Assembly (NCBI RefSeq): GCF_014649855.1
Contig: NZ_BMTV01000042.1
Coordinates: 1 to 53,081 of the forward strand
Direction: 5' to 3'
DNA: 53,081 nt
Origin: Streptomyces roseolus
Lineage (GTDB): Bacteria; Actinomycetota; Actinomycetes; Streptomycetales; Streptomycetaceae
The position numbers and the translations under genes were made by a program. Below are positions 42,592-49,700 of the stretch, piece after piece; position 1 is the first letter of the stretch, and each line of letters opens with the position of its first letter. Below the pieces are notes generated by a model, which was not told the DNA's origin, searched no databases, and saw only the letters and a list, made by a program, of their open reading frames with translations.

Positions 42592-44025
42592 TCAGTCGCC
42601 CGTGCGGACGACCGGGACGGCGGGCTCCGCCCCCGTCACCCCTCCCGGCACCAGCGGCAGCGGATCGGCCGGCTCCAGCTCCGGGTCGTCCACCGAGAAG
42701 GTGCGCACCCGCCCCGGAGCCGTGCTCCCGGGCTCCTCGAAGCGGACGGTGACCCGCCCGAGCCCGCTGCCCTGCACCCAGCCCGCGCCGAGGACCGCGT
42801 GCCGCACGTCGTTCCCCGGCGCCCACCGCCGCGCCGCGGTCCCGGTGGCGGTCGGCGGCGCGGCGGCGGCCACCGACGGCACCACGCCCTCGTCGGCCTC
42901 CGCCTGCCCGCCCCCCTCGTGGCCCCCCGCCCCGGTCCCGGCCCCGGCTTCCGCTTCCGCCTGGGCGAAGAGATCTTCCTGCGTGTAGTCGGCGAGCCCG
43001 CTCACCCCCACCCCGAGGAGCCGCACCCCGCCCGTCGTGTCCACGAGCTCCAGGAGCCGCTCCGCCGCCTCCCGCACCACCAGCGGGTCGTCCGTCGGCC
43101 CCCGCAGCGTCTCGGACCGCGTCAGCGTCGAGAAGTCGTACCGCCGCACCTTCAGCACGATCGTCCGCCCCGAGTGCCCCGAGCGCCGCAGCCGCTCCAC
43201 GCACCGCTCCGCGAGCCGCTCCACCTCCAGCCGGATCCGCGGCCGGTCGTGCAGGTCGACGTCGAAGGTGTCCTCCACCGAGACCGACTTCGCGTCCCGC
43301 TCGGCCACCACCGGCCGCCCGTCGTGCCCCAGCGCCATCCGGTACAGCGAGGCCCCGTGCGACCGCCCCAGGATCCGTACGAGCTCGTCCTCGCCGGCCT
43401 CCACGACGTCGGCGACCGTGGTGATCCCGGCCCGCCGCAGATGGTCACCGGTGGCCGGTCCGACCCCCGGGACGATGCGCACGGACCGCGGCGCGAGGAG
43501 CGCCCGCTCGGTCCCCGGCTCGAACAGCACCAGGCCGTCCGGCTTGGCCTCCTCGGAGGCGATCTTCGCGAGCATCTTGGACCCCGCGAGCCCCACCGAG
43601 CCCGTCAGCCCCGTCGTCGCCAGGATCTCCGCGCGCAGCCGCTCCCCCACGGCCCGCGCGCTCGCGCTGTCGTCCGCGAGCCCGCCGGCCTCCAGGTCCA
43701 CGAAGGCCTCGTCGAGGCTGAGCGGCTCCACCAGCGGCGACAGCCGCCCGAGCAACCCCATCACCTGCCCGCTGATCGCCCGGTAGAAAGCGAAGCGCGG
43801 CACCAGGTACGCGGCGTGGGGCGCGAGCCGCCGCGCCTGTCCCATCGGCATCGCCGAGTGCACGCCGAAGCGCCGCGCCTCGTACGAGGCGGTGGCGACC
43901 ACTCCGCGCGGCCCGAGGCCGCCCACGACCACGGGCTTCCCGCGCAGGCTCGGCTTCGACGCCTGCTCGACGGCGGCGAAGAAGGCGTCCATGTCGAGAT
44001 GGAGGATCGTGGGGGCGGCTCTCAC
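42592..44025 (-). CDS. dinB: DNA polymerase IV (Y family) with C-terminal extension
   Basis: A 477-residue translesion polymerase. Catalytic acidic residues are D11 (HLDMDAFF) and D105/E106 (SLDEAFVDLE); VPGVGPATGDHLRRAGI is the HhH motif, and the little-finger region runs to about 350. LADYTQEDLFAQ (near 355) resembles a beta-clamp-binding QxxLF-type motif. Beyond it are a Gly/Ala/Glu-rich linker and a 75-residue C-terminal module (WAPGNDVRHAVLGAGWVQGSGLGRVTVRFEEPGS...VRTFSVDDPELEPAD) resembling the compact beta domain often found after UvrD-type proteins. GTG 44025 is the best start, as the D11 motif must be included. It copies damaged DNA with low fidelity. Confidence 0.93.
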   Translation of the reverse strand: MRAAPTILHLDMDAFFAAVEQASKPSLRGKPVVVGGLGPRGVVATASYEARRFGVHSAMPMGQARRLAPHAAYLVPRFAFYRAISGQVMGLLGRLSPLVEPLSLDEAFVDLEAGGLADDSASARAVGERLRAEILATTGLTGSVGLAGSKMLAKIASEEAKPDGLVLFEPGTERALLAPRSVRIVPGVGPATGDHLRRAGITTVADVVEAGEDELVRILGRSHGASLYRMALGHDGRPVVAERDAKSVSVEDTFDVDLHDRPRIRLEVERLAERCVERLRRSGHSGRTIVLKVRRYDFSTLTRSETLRGPTDDPLVVREAAERLLELVDTTGGVRLLGVGVSGLADYTQEDLFAQAEAEAGAGTGAGGHEGGGQAEADEGVVPSVAAAAPPTATGTAARRWAPGNDVRHAVLGAGWVQGSGLGRVTVRFEEPGSTAPGRVRTFSVDDPELEPADPLPLVPGGVTGAEPAVPVVRTGD

Positions 44026-44155
44026 ACCCCCGATCCTGCCCCACACCACTGACAACGGCCGCTGTGAGAACGGCCGCCGTGACGACGGCCCCGCTCCCGG
44101 ACGTCCGGGAAAGGCGCCCGGAGTCCCGCGTCCGCACGCCCCGCCCGGGAGCCCC

Positions 44156-44785
44156 TCAGACGGCCCGGTCGCGCCGCCGTCGCGCCAGCTCGTCCTGCGG
44201 GTTGTGCCCCACCAGCGTCTCCCCGGTGTCGACGCGCTCCCCGTGCAGCTGCGAGAGCGCCGCCTCGACGTCCCGCCACACGACGCCCACCGCGATGCCG
44301 AAGACGCCCTGCCCGCCCTGGAGCAGCGAGACGACCTCGTCGGGCGAGGAGCACTCGTAGACGGTCGCACCGTCGCTCATCAGCGTCATCCGCTCGAGGT
44401 CGCGGAAACCGCGGGCGCGCAGGTGCTGCACGGCGGCCCGGATGTTCTGGAGGGCGACGCCCGTGTCGAGGAACCGCTTGACGATCTTCAGGACGACGAC
44501 GTCCCGGAAGCTGTAGAGCCGCTGCGTGCCGGAGCCGTACGCGGGCCGCACGCTCGGCTCGACGAGCCCGGTGCGCGCCCAGTAGTCCAACTGGCGGTAG
44601 GTGATGCCGGCGGCCGCGCAGGCCGTGGGGCCCCGGTATCCGATCGCCTCGTCCGCCACCCCGGCGCCCGCCGTCTCCGCCCCGAAGCCACCGAAGTCGC
44701 CCACACTGCCGTGAAGCGGATACGCGGCGCTCTCCCCGGACGCGCGTCCGAGCGAGCTCCCTGCCGTACCGTCCGCGCTGCTCAT
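44156..44785 (-). CDS. MerR-family regulator (Rv1830-like)
   Basis: A 209-residue MerR-type protein. A 47-residue disordered leader precedes IGYRGPTACAAAGITYRQLDYWARTGLVEPSVRPAYGSGTQRLYSFRDVVVLKIVKRFLDTGVALQNIRAAVQHLRARG, a MerR winged helix plus dimerisation helix. The C-terminal region (ERMTLMSDGATVYECSSPDEVVSLLQGGQGVFGIAVGVVWRDVEAALSQLHGE) is the additional domain seen in mycobacterial Rv1830. ATG 44785 has GGAGGG 8 bases upstream; GTG 44788 is equally possible. It sits in the conserved BFN/FtsR/FHA block and likely autoregulates through sites near 44820-44875. Confidence 0.9.
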   Translation of the reverse strand: MSSADGTAGSSLGRASGESAAYPLHGSVGDFGGFGAETAGAGVADEAIGYRGPTACAAAGITYRQLDYWARTGLVEPSVRPAYGSGTQRLYSFRDVVVLKIVKRFLDTGVALQNIRAAVQHLRARGFRDLERMTLMSDGATVYECSSPDEVVSLLQGGQGVFGIAVGVVWRDVEAALSQLHGERVDTGETLVGHNPQDELARRRRDRAV

Positions 44786-44819
44786 CACGCCGACCCTCCG
44801 TCCTTGACCTGCCCACTCG

Positions 44820-44848
44820 AAGGTAGGCAGTCACTAGGGGTGCGTCAA
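44820..44848 (-). promoter_or_regulatory. Putative promoter of the MerR gene
   Basis: On the minus strand, TTGACG (44848-44843) is followed by a 17-bp spacer and TACCTT (44825-44820), a good vegetative promoter about 35 bp from the ATG. Confidence 0.55.
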
Positions 44849-44857
44849 CGATCGCCA

Positions 44858-44875
44858 CACTCGGCACGCCGAGTG
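44858..44875. promoter_or_regulatory. 8-bp inverted repeat upstream of the MerR promoter
   Basis: CACTCGGC-AC-GCCGAGTG is a perfect inverted repeat just upstream of the -35 box, possibly a regulator-binding site. A terminator for the bifunctional nuclease gene is less likely because the stem is short and 144 bp from its stop. Confidence 0.45.
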
Positions 44876-45018
44876 ATAATCACCCAGAGAGTGGTTTCAC
44901 GTGACCCACTCCGGGGAAAGGCTACTCGAATGCGCCGACGGAGCCGCCCGGCCGCCCCGGCCCGCTCAGGGCGCGCCCCCGCCGGGAGCGCCGCCCACCG
45001 GGCCCGGGAGCGGGCCCC

Positions 45019-45486
45019 TCACTGGCTCCCGAAGTCCTCCGGAGAGATCTGGTCGAGGAATTCGCGGAACTTCTCCACCTCGTCCTCCTGCTCGTCGGGG
45101 ATCGCGATCCCGGCGTCGTCGAGGACGCCGTCGCTGCCGAAGATCGGCGAACCGGTCCGCAGCGCCAGCGCTATCGCGTCGGACGGCCGCGCGCTCACCT
45201 CCACGCCGCTGGCGAAGACCAGCTCGGCGTAGAAGACCCCGTCCCGCAGATCGGTGATGCGGACCTGGGTCAGCTCCTGCCCCACGGCCTCCAGCACGTC
45301 CTTGAAGAGGTCGTGCGTCAGCGGCCTCGGCGGGGCCATGCCCTGCTGGGCGAAGGCGATCGCGGTCGCCTCGCCGGGTCCGATCCAGATGGGCAGGTAC
45401 CGATCGCCCCCCACCTCGCGCAGGAGCACGATCGGCTGGTTGGAGGGCATTTCCACCCGGACACCCACAACGTCGAGCTCGTTCAC
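45019..45486 (-). CDS. Bifunctional nuclease family protein (BFN/DUF151)
   Basis: A 155-residue protein of the BFN family, homologous to mycobacterial Rv1829. MNELDVVGVRVEMPSNQPIVLLREVGGDRYLPIWIGPGEATAIAFAQQG (1-49) and LTQVRITDLRDGVFYAELVFASGVEVSARPSDAIALALRTGSPIF (73-117) are the signature segments. IPDEQEDEVEKFREFLDQISPEDF is an acidic C-terminal helix. GTG 45486. Plant members have DNase/RNase activity; the bacterial role is unclear. Synteny with ftsR, FHA and MerR genes is very widespread in actinobacteria. Confidence 0.92.
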   Translation of the reverse strand: MNELDVVGVRVEMPSNQPIVLLREVGGDRYLPIWIGPGEATAIAFAQQGMAPPRPLTHDLFKDVLEAVGQELTQVRITDLRDGVFYAELVFASGVEVSARPSDAIALALRTGSPIFGSDGVLDDAGIAIPDEQEDEVEKFREFLDQISPEDFGSQ

Positions 45487-45576
45487 ACAGCAACCCTAGG
45501 ACGTGCCCGACCGGTTTGGATAGTCGGGCCCCCGCTCAGCGGCCCCCGCCCCCCGCCGCGAAGCGCTCCGGAACCG

Positions 45577-46335
45577 TCACTGGAGGCGGATTCCGAGCGC
45601 CGTCTGCACCAGGGCGGCGTGCAGCCGCACCGAGAGCTGCGCCAGGTCGGCGGCCGTCTCCTCGGCGTGCGCCCGGGTCTGCGGGTTGCGGTGCCGGCGC
45701 AACGGCGCCACGACCTGCTCGATCAGCCCGGCCTCCCGGTCCGCGGAGGCCTTCACGCCCCGCAGGTGCCGGGGCTCGAGCCCGAACCGGCCGAGGTCGG
45801 CGACGATCCTGGCGACGGTGACGCTCTCCGGGTCGTAGCCGCCGCCCTCGCTCTCGGCGATCAGGCCGTACGACTCCCACTCCGTCAAGTCGGCGTCGGT
45901 GACCCCGGCGGCGGCGACCAGCTCGGCCCGGCCGAGGCGCGCCGCGGTCGGCCGCTCGCCCGCCTCGTCGTCCACCGGACCGTCGAGCAGCCCGTCCAGC
46001 AGGTCACGGCGCCGGCCGGGGACCGGGAGCTTCACCTGCTCGCCCCGGGCGAGCGCGTCGAGGTGCTCCCGGATGACCTTCAGCGGAAGGTAGTGGTCCC
46101 GCTGCATCCGCAGGACGGCGGCGAGCCGCTCCACGTCCTCCGGGCTGAACTTCCGGTACCCGGAGGCCGTACGGCGCGGCTCGACGAGCCCCTCGGCCTC
46201 CAGGAAACGGATCTTGGAGATCGTCACTTCGGGAAACTCGTCCCGCAACTGGGTCAGCACGGTGCCGATACTCACCAGCCGGTCGCCCGCGGTGGCGGTG
46301 CCGGATCCGGCACCGCCCGTCGGTGTTCGCACCAT
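45577..46335 (-). CDS. ftsR: MerR-family regulator FtsR-like
   Basis: A 252-residue MerR-type protein, the counterpart of mycobacterial Rv1828 and corynebacterial FtsR, which activates ftsZ. Residues about 20-95 are the winged helix: LVSIGTVLTQLRDEFPEVTISKIRFLEAEGLVEPRRTASGYRKFSPEDVERLAAVLRMQRDHYLPLKVIREHLDAL. Residues 140-250 form a second helical domain (LIAESEGGGYDPESVTVARIVADLGRFGLEPRHLRGVKASADREAGLIEQVVAPLRRH). ATG 46335. It lies 32 bp downstream of the FHA gene, so they are probably cotranscribed. A role in cell-division control is inferred from homologues. Confidence 0.9.
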   Translation of the reverse strand: MVRTPTGGAGSGTATAGDRLVSIGTVLTQLRDEFPEVTISKIRFLEAEGLVEPRRTASGYRKFSPEDVERLAAVLRMQRDHYLPLKVIREHLDALARGEQVKLPVPGRRRDLLDGLLDGPVDDEAGERPTAARLGRAELVAAAGVTDADLTEWESYGLIAESEGGGYDPESVTVARIVADLGRFGLEPRHLRGVKASADREAGLIEQVVAPLRRHRNPQTRAHAEETAADLAQLSVRLHAALVQTALGIRLQ

Positions 46336-46367
46336 GGACCTTTCCTGAAGGTTCTCCGCCAGGCGTG

Positions 46368-47180
46368 TCAGACGCCTCGCTGGCTCGCGTAGAAGACCAG
46401 CCGGTACTTGCCGATCTGCACTTCGTCGCCGTTGTTGAGCACCACGTCGGTGTCGATCGGCTCGCGGTTGAGGTAGGTGCCGTTGAGGCTGCCCACGTCG
46501 GCGACGGTGAAGCTGCCGTCCTGGCGCCGGCGGAACTCCACGTGCCGCCGGGAGACCGTGAAGTCGTCCAGGAAGATGTCGCTCTGCGGGTGCCGGCCGG
46601 CCGTCGTCAGCTCGCCGTCCAGGAGGAAGCGGCTGCCGGAGTTCGGACCGCGGCGCACGACCAGGAGCGCGGAGCCCGGCGGCAGCGCCTCGACGGCCGC
46701 GAGGGCCTCGGGGGACAGCGCCGGCATCGCGATCTGGCCGGTGGTCTCCGCGTCGTACGCCTCCAGACCCGAGATCGAGATCGTCGACGTCGTCTCGGAG
46801 GGACGCTCGGCGGCGACCCCGCCCCGCAGCGGCGTGCCGCAGTGGGAGCAGAACCGGCTGTCCGCCGTATTGCGGTGACCGCACCTCGTACACACCGGCA
46901 TGGACGCGTCCTCCTGCCGCGGCTGCCCCGCGGAGGTCTGGGTCGCGTACGGATCGGGGGTAAACCCTCCACCCGTACTTGAGGTCGATGGTTCACCGAA
47001 ACCTATGCGCGCGGCACCGGCGGGGTCAACAGACGACGCGCCCTGACCACCGACCTCGTCACGGAAGAGCGGGCGCTCGCCGCCCTGCTCCTCGCTCTGG
47101 GCGTGGCGCGGCGCGCGGTGCCTGGCGTTGCCGCCGTCCTCGCGTGCGCTCTTGCCGAACAACTTCGCAAACAACTTCAC
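46368..47180 (-). CDS. FHA-domain protein (GarA/OdhI-like) with zinc ribbon
   Basis: A 270-residue protein. Residues 1-93 are a basic/disordered leader (KLFAKLFGKSARED); 95-118 form a zinc ribbon (CTRCGHRNTADSRFCSHCGTPL). The SETTST motif (about 129-134) matches the ETT phosphorylation site of GarA, and residues about 175-265 are the FHA fold with TAGRHPQSDIFLDDFTVSRRHVEF and SLNGTYLN. In GarA/OdhI, phosphorylation lets the FHA bind its own N-terminus and release 2-oxoglutarate enzymes. GTG 47180 is used because the leader has coding-like composition; M94 is a shorter alternative. Streptomyces copies carry the zinc ribbon; mycobacterial GarA does not. Confidence 0.9.
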   Translation of the reverse strand: MKLFAKLFGKSAREDGGNARHRAPRHAQSEEQGGERPLFRDEVGGQGASSVDPAGAARIGFGEPSTSSTGGGFTPDPYATQTSAGQPRQEDASMPVCTRCGHRNTADSRFCSHCGTPLRGGVAAERPSETTSTISISGLEAYDAETTGQIAMPALSPEALAAVEALPPGSALLVVRRGPNSGSRFLLDGELTTAGRHPQSDIFLDDFTVSRRHVEFRRRQDGSFTVADVGSLNGTYLNREPIDTDVVLNNGDEVQIGKYRLVFYASQRGV

Positions 47181-47369
47181 GGGCGATTCCCCTTGACCGA
47201 AACAGACCCGCCCGTGGGGCAGGACGAACCGAGATCCATCACACCTGCCGACCCGGACACCTTCACAACGTCCGTATCCTCCGGACAGTTTCCACCACGC
47301 ACCACCGTTGTGGTGCGCCGACCCCCCGCAACGCTCCAGCCCATGTCGCGGGACCCCCCGCCCCCTCTC

Positions 47370-48344
47370 TCACGGGGAGGACGACCGAGCGTAGTCAGGC
47401 CGCTTCGCGGGTCGCAAGGCGTCGACGACGATCTTCGCCGACCGCTCCACCGTGGCCGTGGCCTGCTCCTTCTCGAGGGTCTGGACGACTCCACCGGGGA
47501 TGTTGAGCGCGGGCTCGAGATCCTCGGGCTTGCCGATGACCTTGAAGACGTACGGAGCGGTCACCGGCGTTCCATCGATCCGCATGTCTTCACCGCCACC
47601 GGTGAAATAACTGTTGGCGACCACGCGCACGCCGTCGACCTGGATCGCCTCCGCACCGGCCGCCCGCAGCTCCTGGATGGCGTCGAGCAGCATGTCGGAC
47701 TCGACCGCGCCGACCGGGTCGGTCACGGTCAGTGTGATGCCCGGCCCCTCGGCCGCCACCGTGCCGGCCAGGATGCCGAGCTGCCGCTCCTTCTCCTGCG
47801 TCTGCCGGCGGGCCTCCTCGGCCTGGTCGGAGCTGGACTCCAGCTCCGACCGCTGCTTCTCGAGGCGCGCCTTCTCGTCCTCCAGGCGCTGCGTACGGTC
47901 GTCGAGCTCGTCGAGGATCCGTACGAGGTCCTCCTGCCGCGCCCCGCGCAGGGCGCTGCCCTCGCTGGTCGAGGAGACCTGGATGGCGAGGCCGAAGCCC
48001 AGGCAGGCGAGCAGCAGCGCCACGACGAGCTGGGCCCGCGTGACCCGCGGCGGCCACAGGGCGTCCGCGAGCCGCCGACGGCCGCTCGGCGCCCCGGCAG
48101 CCGCTCCCTCGCCCGGGGCGGCCGCAGAGGCCGCGGGAGCGCTCTCACCGCCCTCCACGGCCGGCGCCACCGGCTTCTCGGGCGTCGCGGGCTTCTCGGG
48201 CGTCGCGGGCTTCTCGGGTGTCACGGGCTTCGCCGGCGTCCCGGGCACGACCGGCGTCTCGGGCTTCGCCGGCGTCTCGGGGGTCTCCGGCTTCTCGCCG
48301 CCCTCTTCCGGCTTCTCGTTCGGGTTCACACTCATCGGCCTCAC
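47370..48344 (-). CDS. DUF881 protein with long Pro/Glu/Lys repeat tail
   Basis: A 324-residue single-pass membrane protein. The N-terminal 100 residues are a cytoplasmic low-complexity tail with PEKPATPEKPATPEKP repeats. Then come the helix LVVALLLACLGFGLAIQVSS, a coiled coil (ILDELDDRTQRLEDEKARLEKQRSELESSSDQAEEARRQ) and the DUF881 domain with GPGITLTVTDP, LLDAIQELRAAGAEAIQVDGVRVV and YVFKVIGKPEDLEPALNIPGGVV. GTG 48344 overlaps the sbp stop by 4 bp; an ATG at 48335 is an alternative. DUF881 proteins have a MinD/FtsI-neighbouring division context but no assigned function. The final residues are RPDYARSSSP. Confidence 0.88.
   Translation of the reverse strand: MRPMSVNPNEKPEEGGEKPETPETPAKPETPVVPGTPAKPVTPEKPATPEKPATPEKPVAPAVEGGESAPAASAAAPGEGAAAGAPSGRRRLADALWPPRVTRAQLVVALLLACLGFGLAIQVSSTSEGSALRGARQEDLVRILDELDDRTQRLEDEKARLEKQRSELESSSDQAEEARRQTQEKERQLGILAGTVAAEGPGITLTVTDPVGAVESDMLLDAIQELRAAGAEAIQVDGVRVVANSYFTGGGEDMRIDGTPVTAPYVFKVIGKPEDLEPALNIPGGVVQTLEKEQATATVERSAKIVVDALRPAKRPDYARSSSP
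48174..48300. repeat. Degenerate 18-bp repeats coding the PEKP/TPAKP tail
   Basis: GGCTTCTCGGGCGTCGCG-type 18-bp units repeat several times (48177-48230 nearly perfect), and drift into AKPETP/EKPETP variants further right. They encode the Pro-rich tail of the DUF881 protein on the minus strand. Confidence 0.8.
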
Positions 48345-48673
48345 GCCCGGAAGACATGGCGGCGGATCGCGGCCGCGTTGGAGAAGATCCGGATGCCGAG
48401 CACGACGACGACACCCGTGGAGAGCTGCGCGCCGACGCCGAGCTTGTCGCCGAGGAAGACGATCAGCGCGGCCACGACCACGTTCGACAGGAAGGAGACG
48501 ACGAAGACCTTGTCGACGAAGATCCCGTCGAGCATGGCCCGCAGGCCGCCGAAGACCGCGTCGAGGGCGGCGACCACGGCGATCGGGAGATAGGGCTCGA
48601 CGACCGCCGGGATCTCGGGCCGGACCAGCAGTCCCGCCACGACTCCGACGATCAGGCCCAGTACGGCGATCAC
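48341..48673 (-). CDS. Small basic membrane protein (sbp/DUF1290)
   Basis: A 110-residue protein with three predicted helices: MIAVLGLIVGVVAGLLV, LPIAVVAALDAVFGGLRAMLDG and VFVVSFLSNVVVAALIVFLGDKLGVGAQLSTGVVVVLGIRIFSNAAAIRRHVF. This is the DUF1290 'small basic protein' next to DUF881 genes across Gram-positives (M. tuberculosis Rv1824). GTG 48673 and the stop both overlap neighbours by 4 bp, so all three genes are translated together. It probably forms a complex with the two DUF881 proteins. Role unknown. Confidence 0.92.
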   Translation of the reverse strand: MIAVLGLIVGVVAGLLVRPEIPAVVEPYLPIAVVAALDAVFGGLRAMLDGIFVDKVFVVSFLSNVVVAALIVFLGDKLGVGAQLSTGVVVVLGIRIFSNAAAIRRHVFRA

Positions 48674-49599
48674 GATGTTGCCTTCCCCTTGTCGGCCGTG
48701 GCGCGTCCGGAGGGCGTCGCCGCCCCGGCCCCCCTCGGCTCTGCTGTACGTACGATCAGGCTCGGCGCGGCCGGCAGGCTCAGCGCGCCCTCGACCGAGA
48801 TGCTGCTGCGGATCCCGAAGTTCTCCACCAGCGCGTGCAGGTACTGCCCGTCGGCGCTGTCCTGGAAGGCCGTGCTCAGCCGCTGCCCGTCCCCGACCGC
48901 GAGGACGGTGTAAGGCGGCACGAGCGGCCGGTTGTCGACGAGTACGGCGTCACCGGCGGCCCGGATCGCGGAGAGCGTGGTCAGGCGCTGGCCGTTGATC
49001 GACACGGCTTCCGCGCCGGACTCCCAGAGCCCGTTGACCACTCGCTGCATGTCGCGGTCGCGCACCCGCCCGGTGTCGGAGAAGCCGGCGCTCTCACGCG
49101 GCCCGCCGCCCCCGCTGTCCGACCCCTTGGCGTCGTCGACGACGAGCTTCACCCCGGGGCCGTGCACGGCGGTGGCGCCGGAGAGCAGGGCGACCAGTTC
49201 CGCCTGGTCGCCGCCGTGCTGTTCGAGCGCCGCCCGCTGCCGGTCGCCGACCTCCTGGCGGATCCGCTCGACGTCCCGCTCCAGGCCGTCGGCCGCCGCG
49301 TTCTCGTCCTCGATCCGGTCGATGAGCTCCTGCCGCTCCTTGGCGACGACGGGGGCCGAGACACGGGCCTCGGCGGCGCCCACCGTCACCACGGCGGCGG
49401 CCAGCACCAGACCGGCCGCGAGCCCCAGCTTGGCCCGCAGCGGCTTGGGCAGGGCGCCGCCCTCGGCCTTGCGTCGCGCGGTCGCCTCCGCGTACCCGTC
49501 GTCCAGCGCGTGGTCGATGACGTTGTTCAGCAGCGACATCGACGCGTCCGGGCGCGGGGGCGGAGAACCGGTGCTCCGAACGGGGGGCTGCTGCGACAT
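48670..49599 (-). CDS. DUF881 protein, second copy
   Basis: A 309-residue single-pass membrane protein. A disordered tail (RSTGSPPPRPDAS) and helix VIDHALDDGYAEATARRK precede the membrane segment LGLAAGLVLAAAVVTVGAAEA. Then comes a coiled coil (KERQELIDRIEDENAAADGLERDVERIRQEVGDRQRA) and the DUF881 domain with HGPGVKLVVDDAKG, VVNGLWESGAEAVSINGQRLTTLSAIRAAGDAVLVDNRPLVPPYTVLAVGD. ATG 49599 is preferred; ATG 49608 and GTG 49623 are alternatives. It opens the DUF881-sbp-DUF881 trio. Confidence 0.9.
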   Translation of the reverse strand: MSQQPPVRSTGSPPPRPDASMSLLNNVIDHALDDGYAEATARRKAEGGALPKPLRAKLGLAAGLVLAAAVVTVGAAEARVSAPVVAKERQELIDRIEDENAAADGLERDVERIRQEVGDRQRAALEQHGGDQAELVALLSGATAVHGPGVKLVVDDAKGSDSGGGGPRESAGFSDTGRVRDRDMQRVVNGLWESGAEAVSINGQRLTTLSAIRAAGDAVLVDNRPLVPPYTVLAVGDGQRLSTAFQDSADGQYLHALVENFGIRSSISVEGALSLPAAPSLIVRTAEPRGAGAATPSGRATADKGKATS

Positions 49600-49651
49600 G
49601 CCGCACATCGTCGCACGTCGCACGCCCTACCGCCGAATGGCCCCCGGGAAG

Positions 49652-49684
49652 GGCCGGGCGGCGCCACGAGGACGCCGCCCGGCC
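49652..49684 (-). terminator. Terminator after the guanylyltransferase-like gene
   Basis: GGCCGGGCGGCG and CGCCGCCCGGCC form a 12-bp perfect stem with a 9-nt loop, separating the nucleotidyltransferase gene from the DUF881 trio. Confidence 0.8.
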
Positions 49685-49700
49685 GCGCTCCGCCTTGCCG

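Noticed and set aside
48174..48300. Possible CRISPR-like short repeats
   Set aside because: Repeats are contiguous, without spacers, and lie inside a coding region giving a Pro/Glu/Lys tail.
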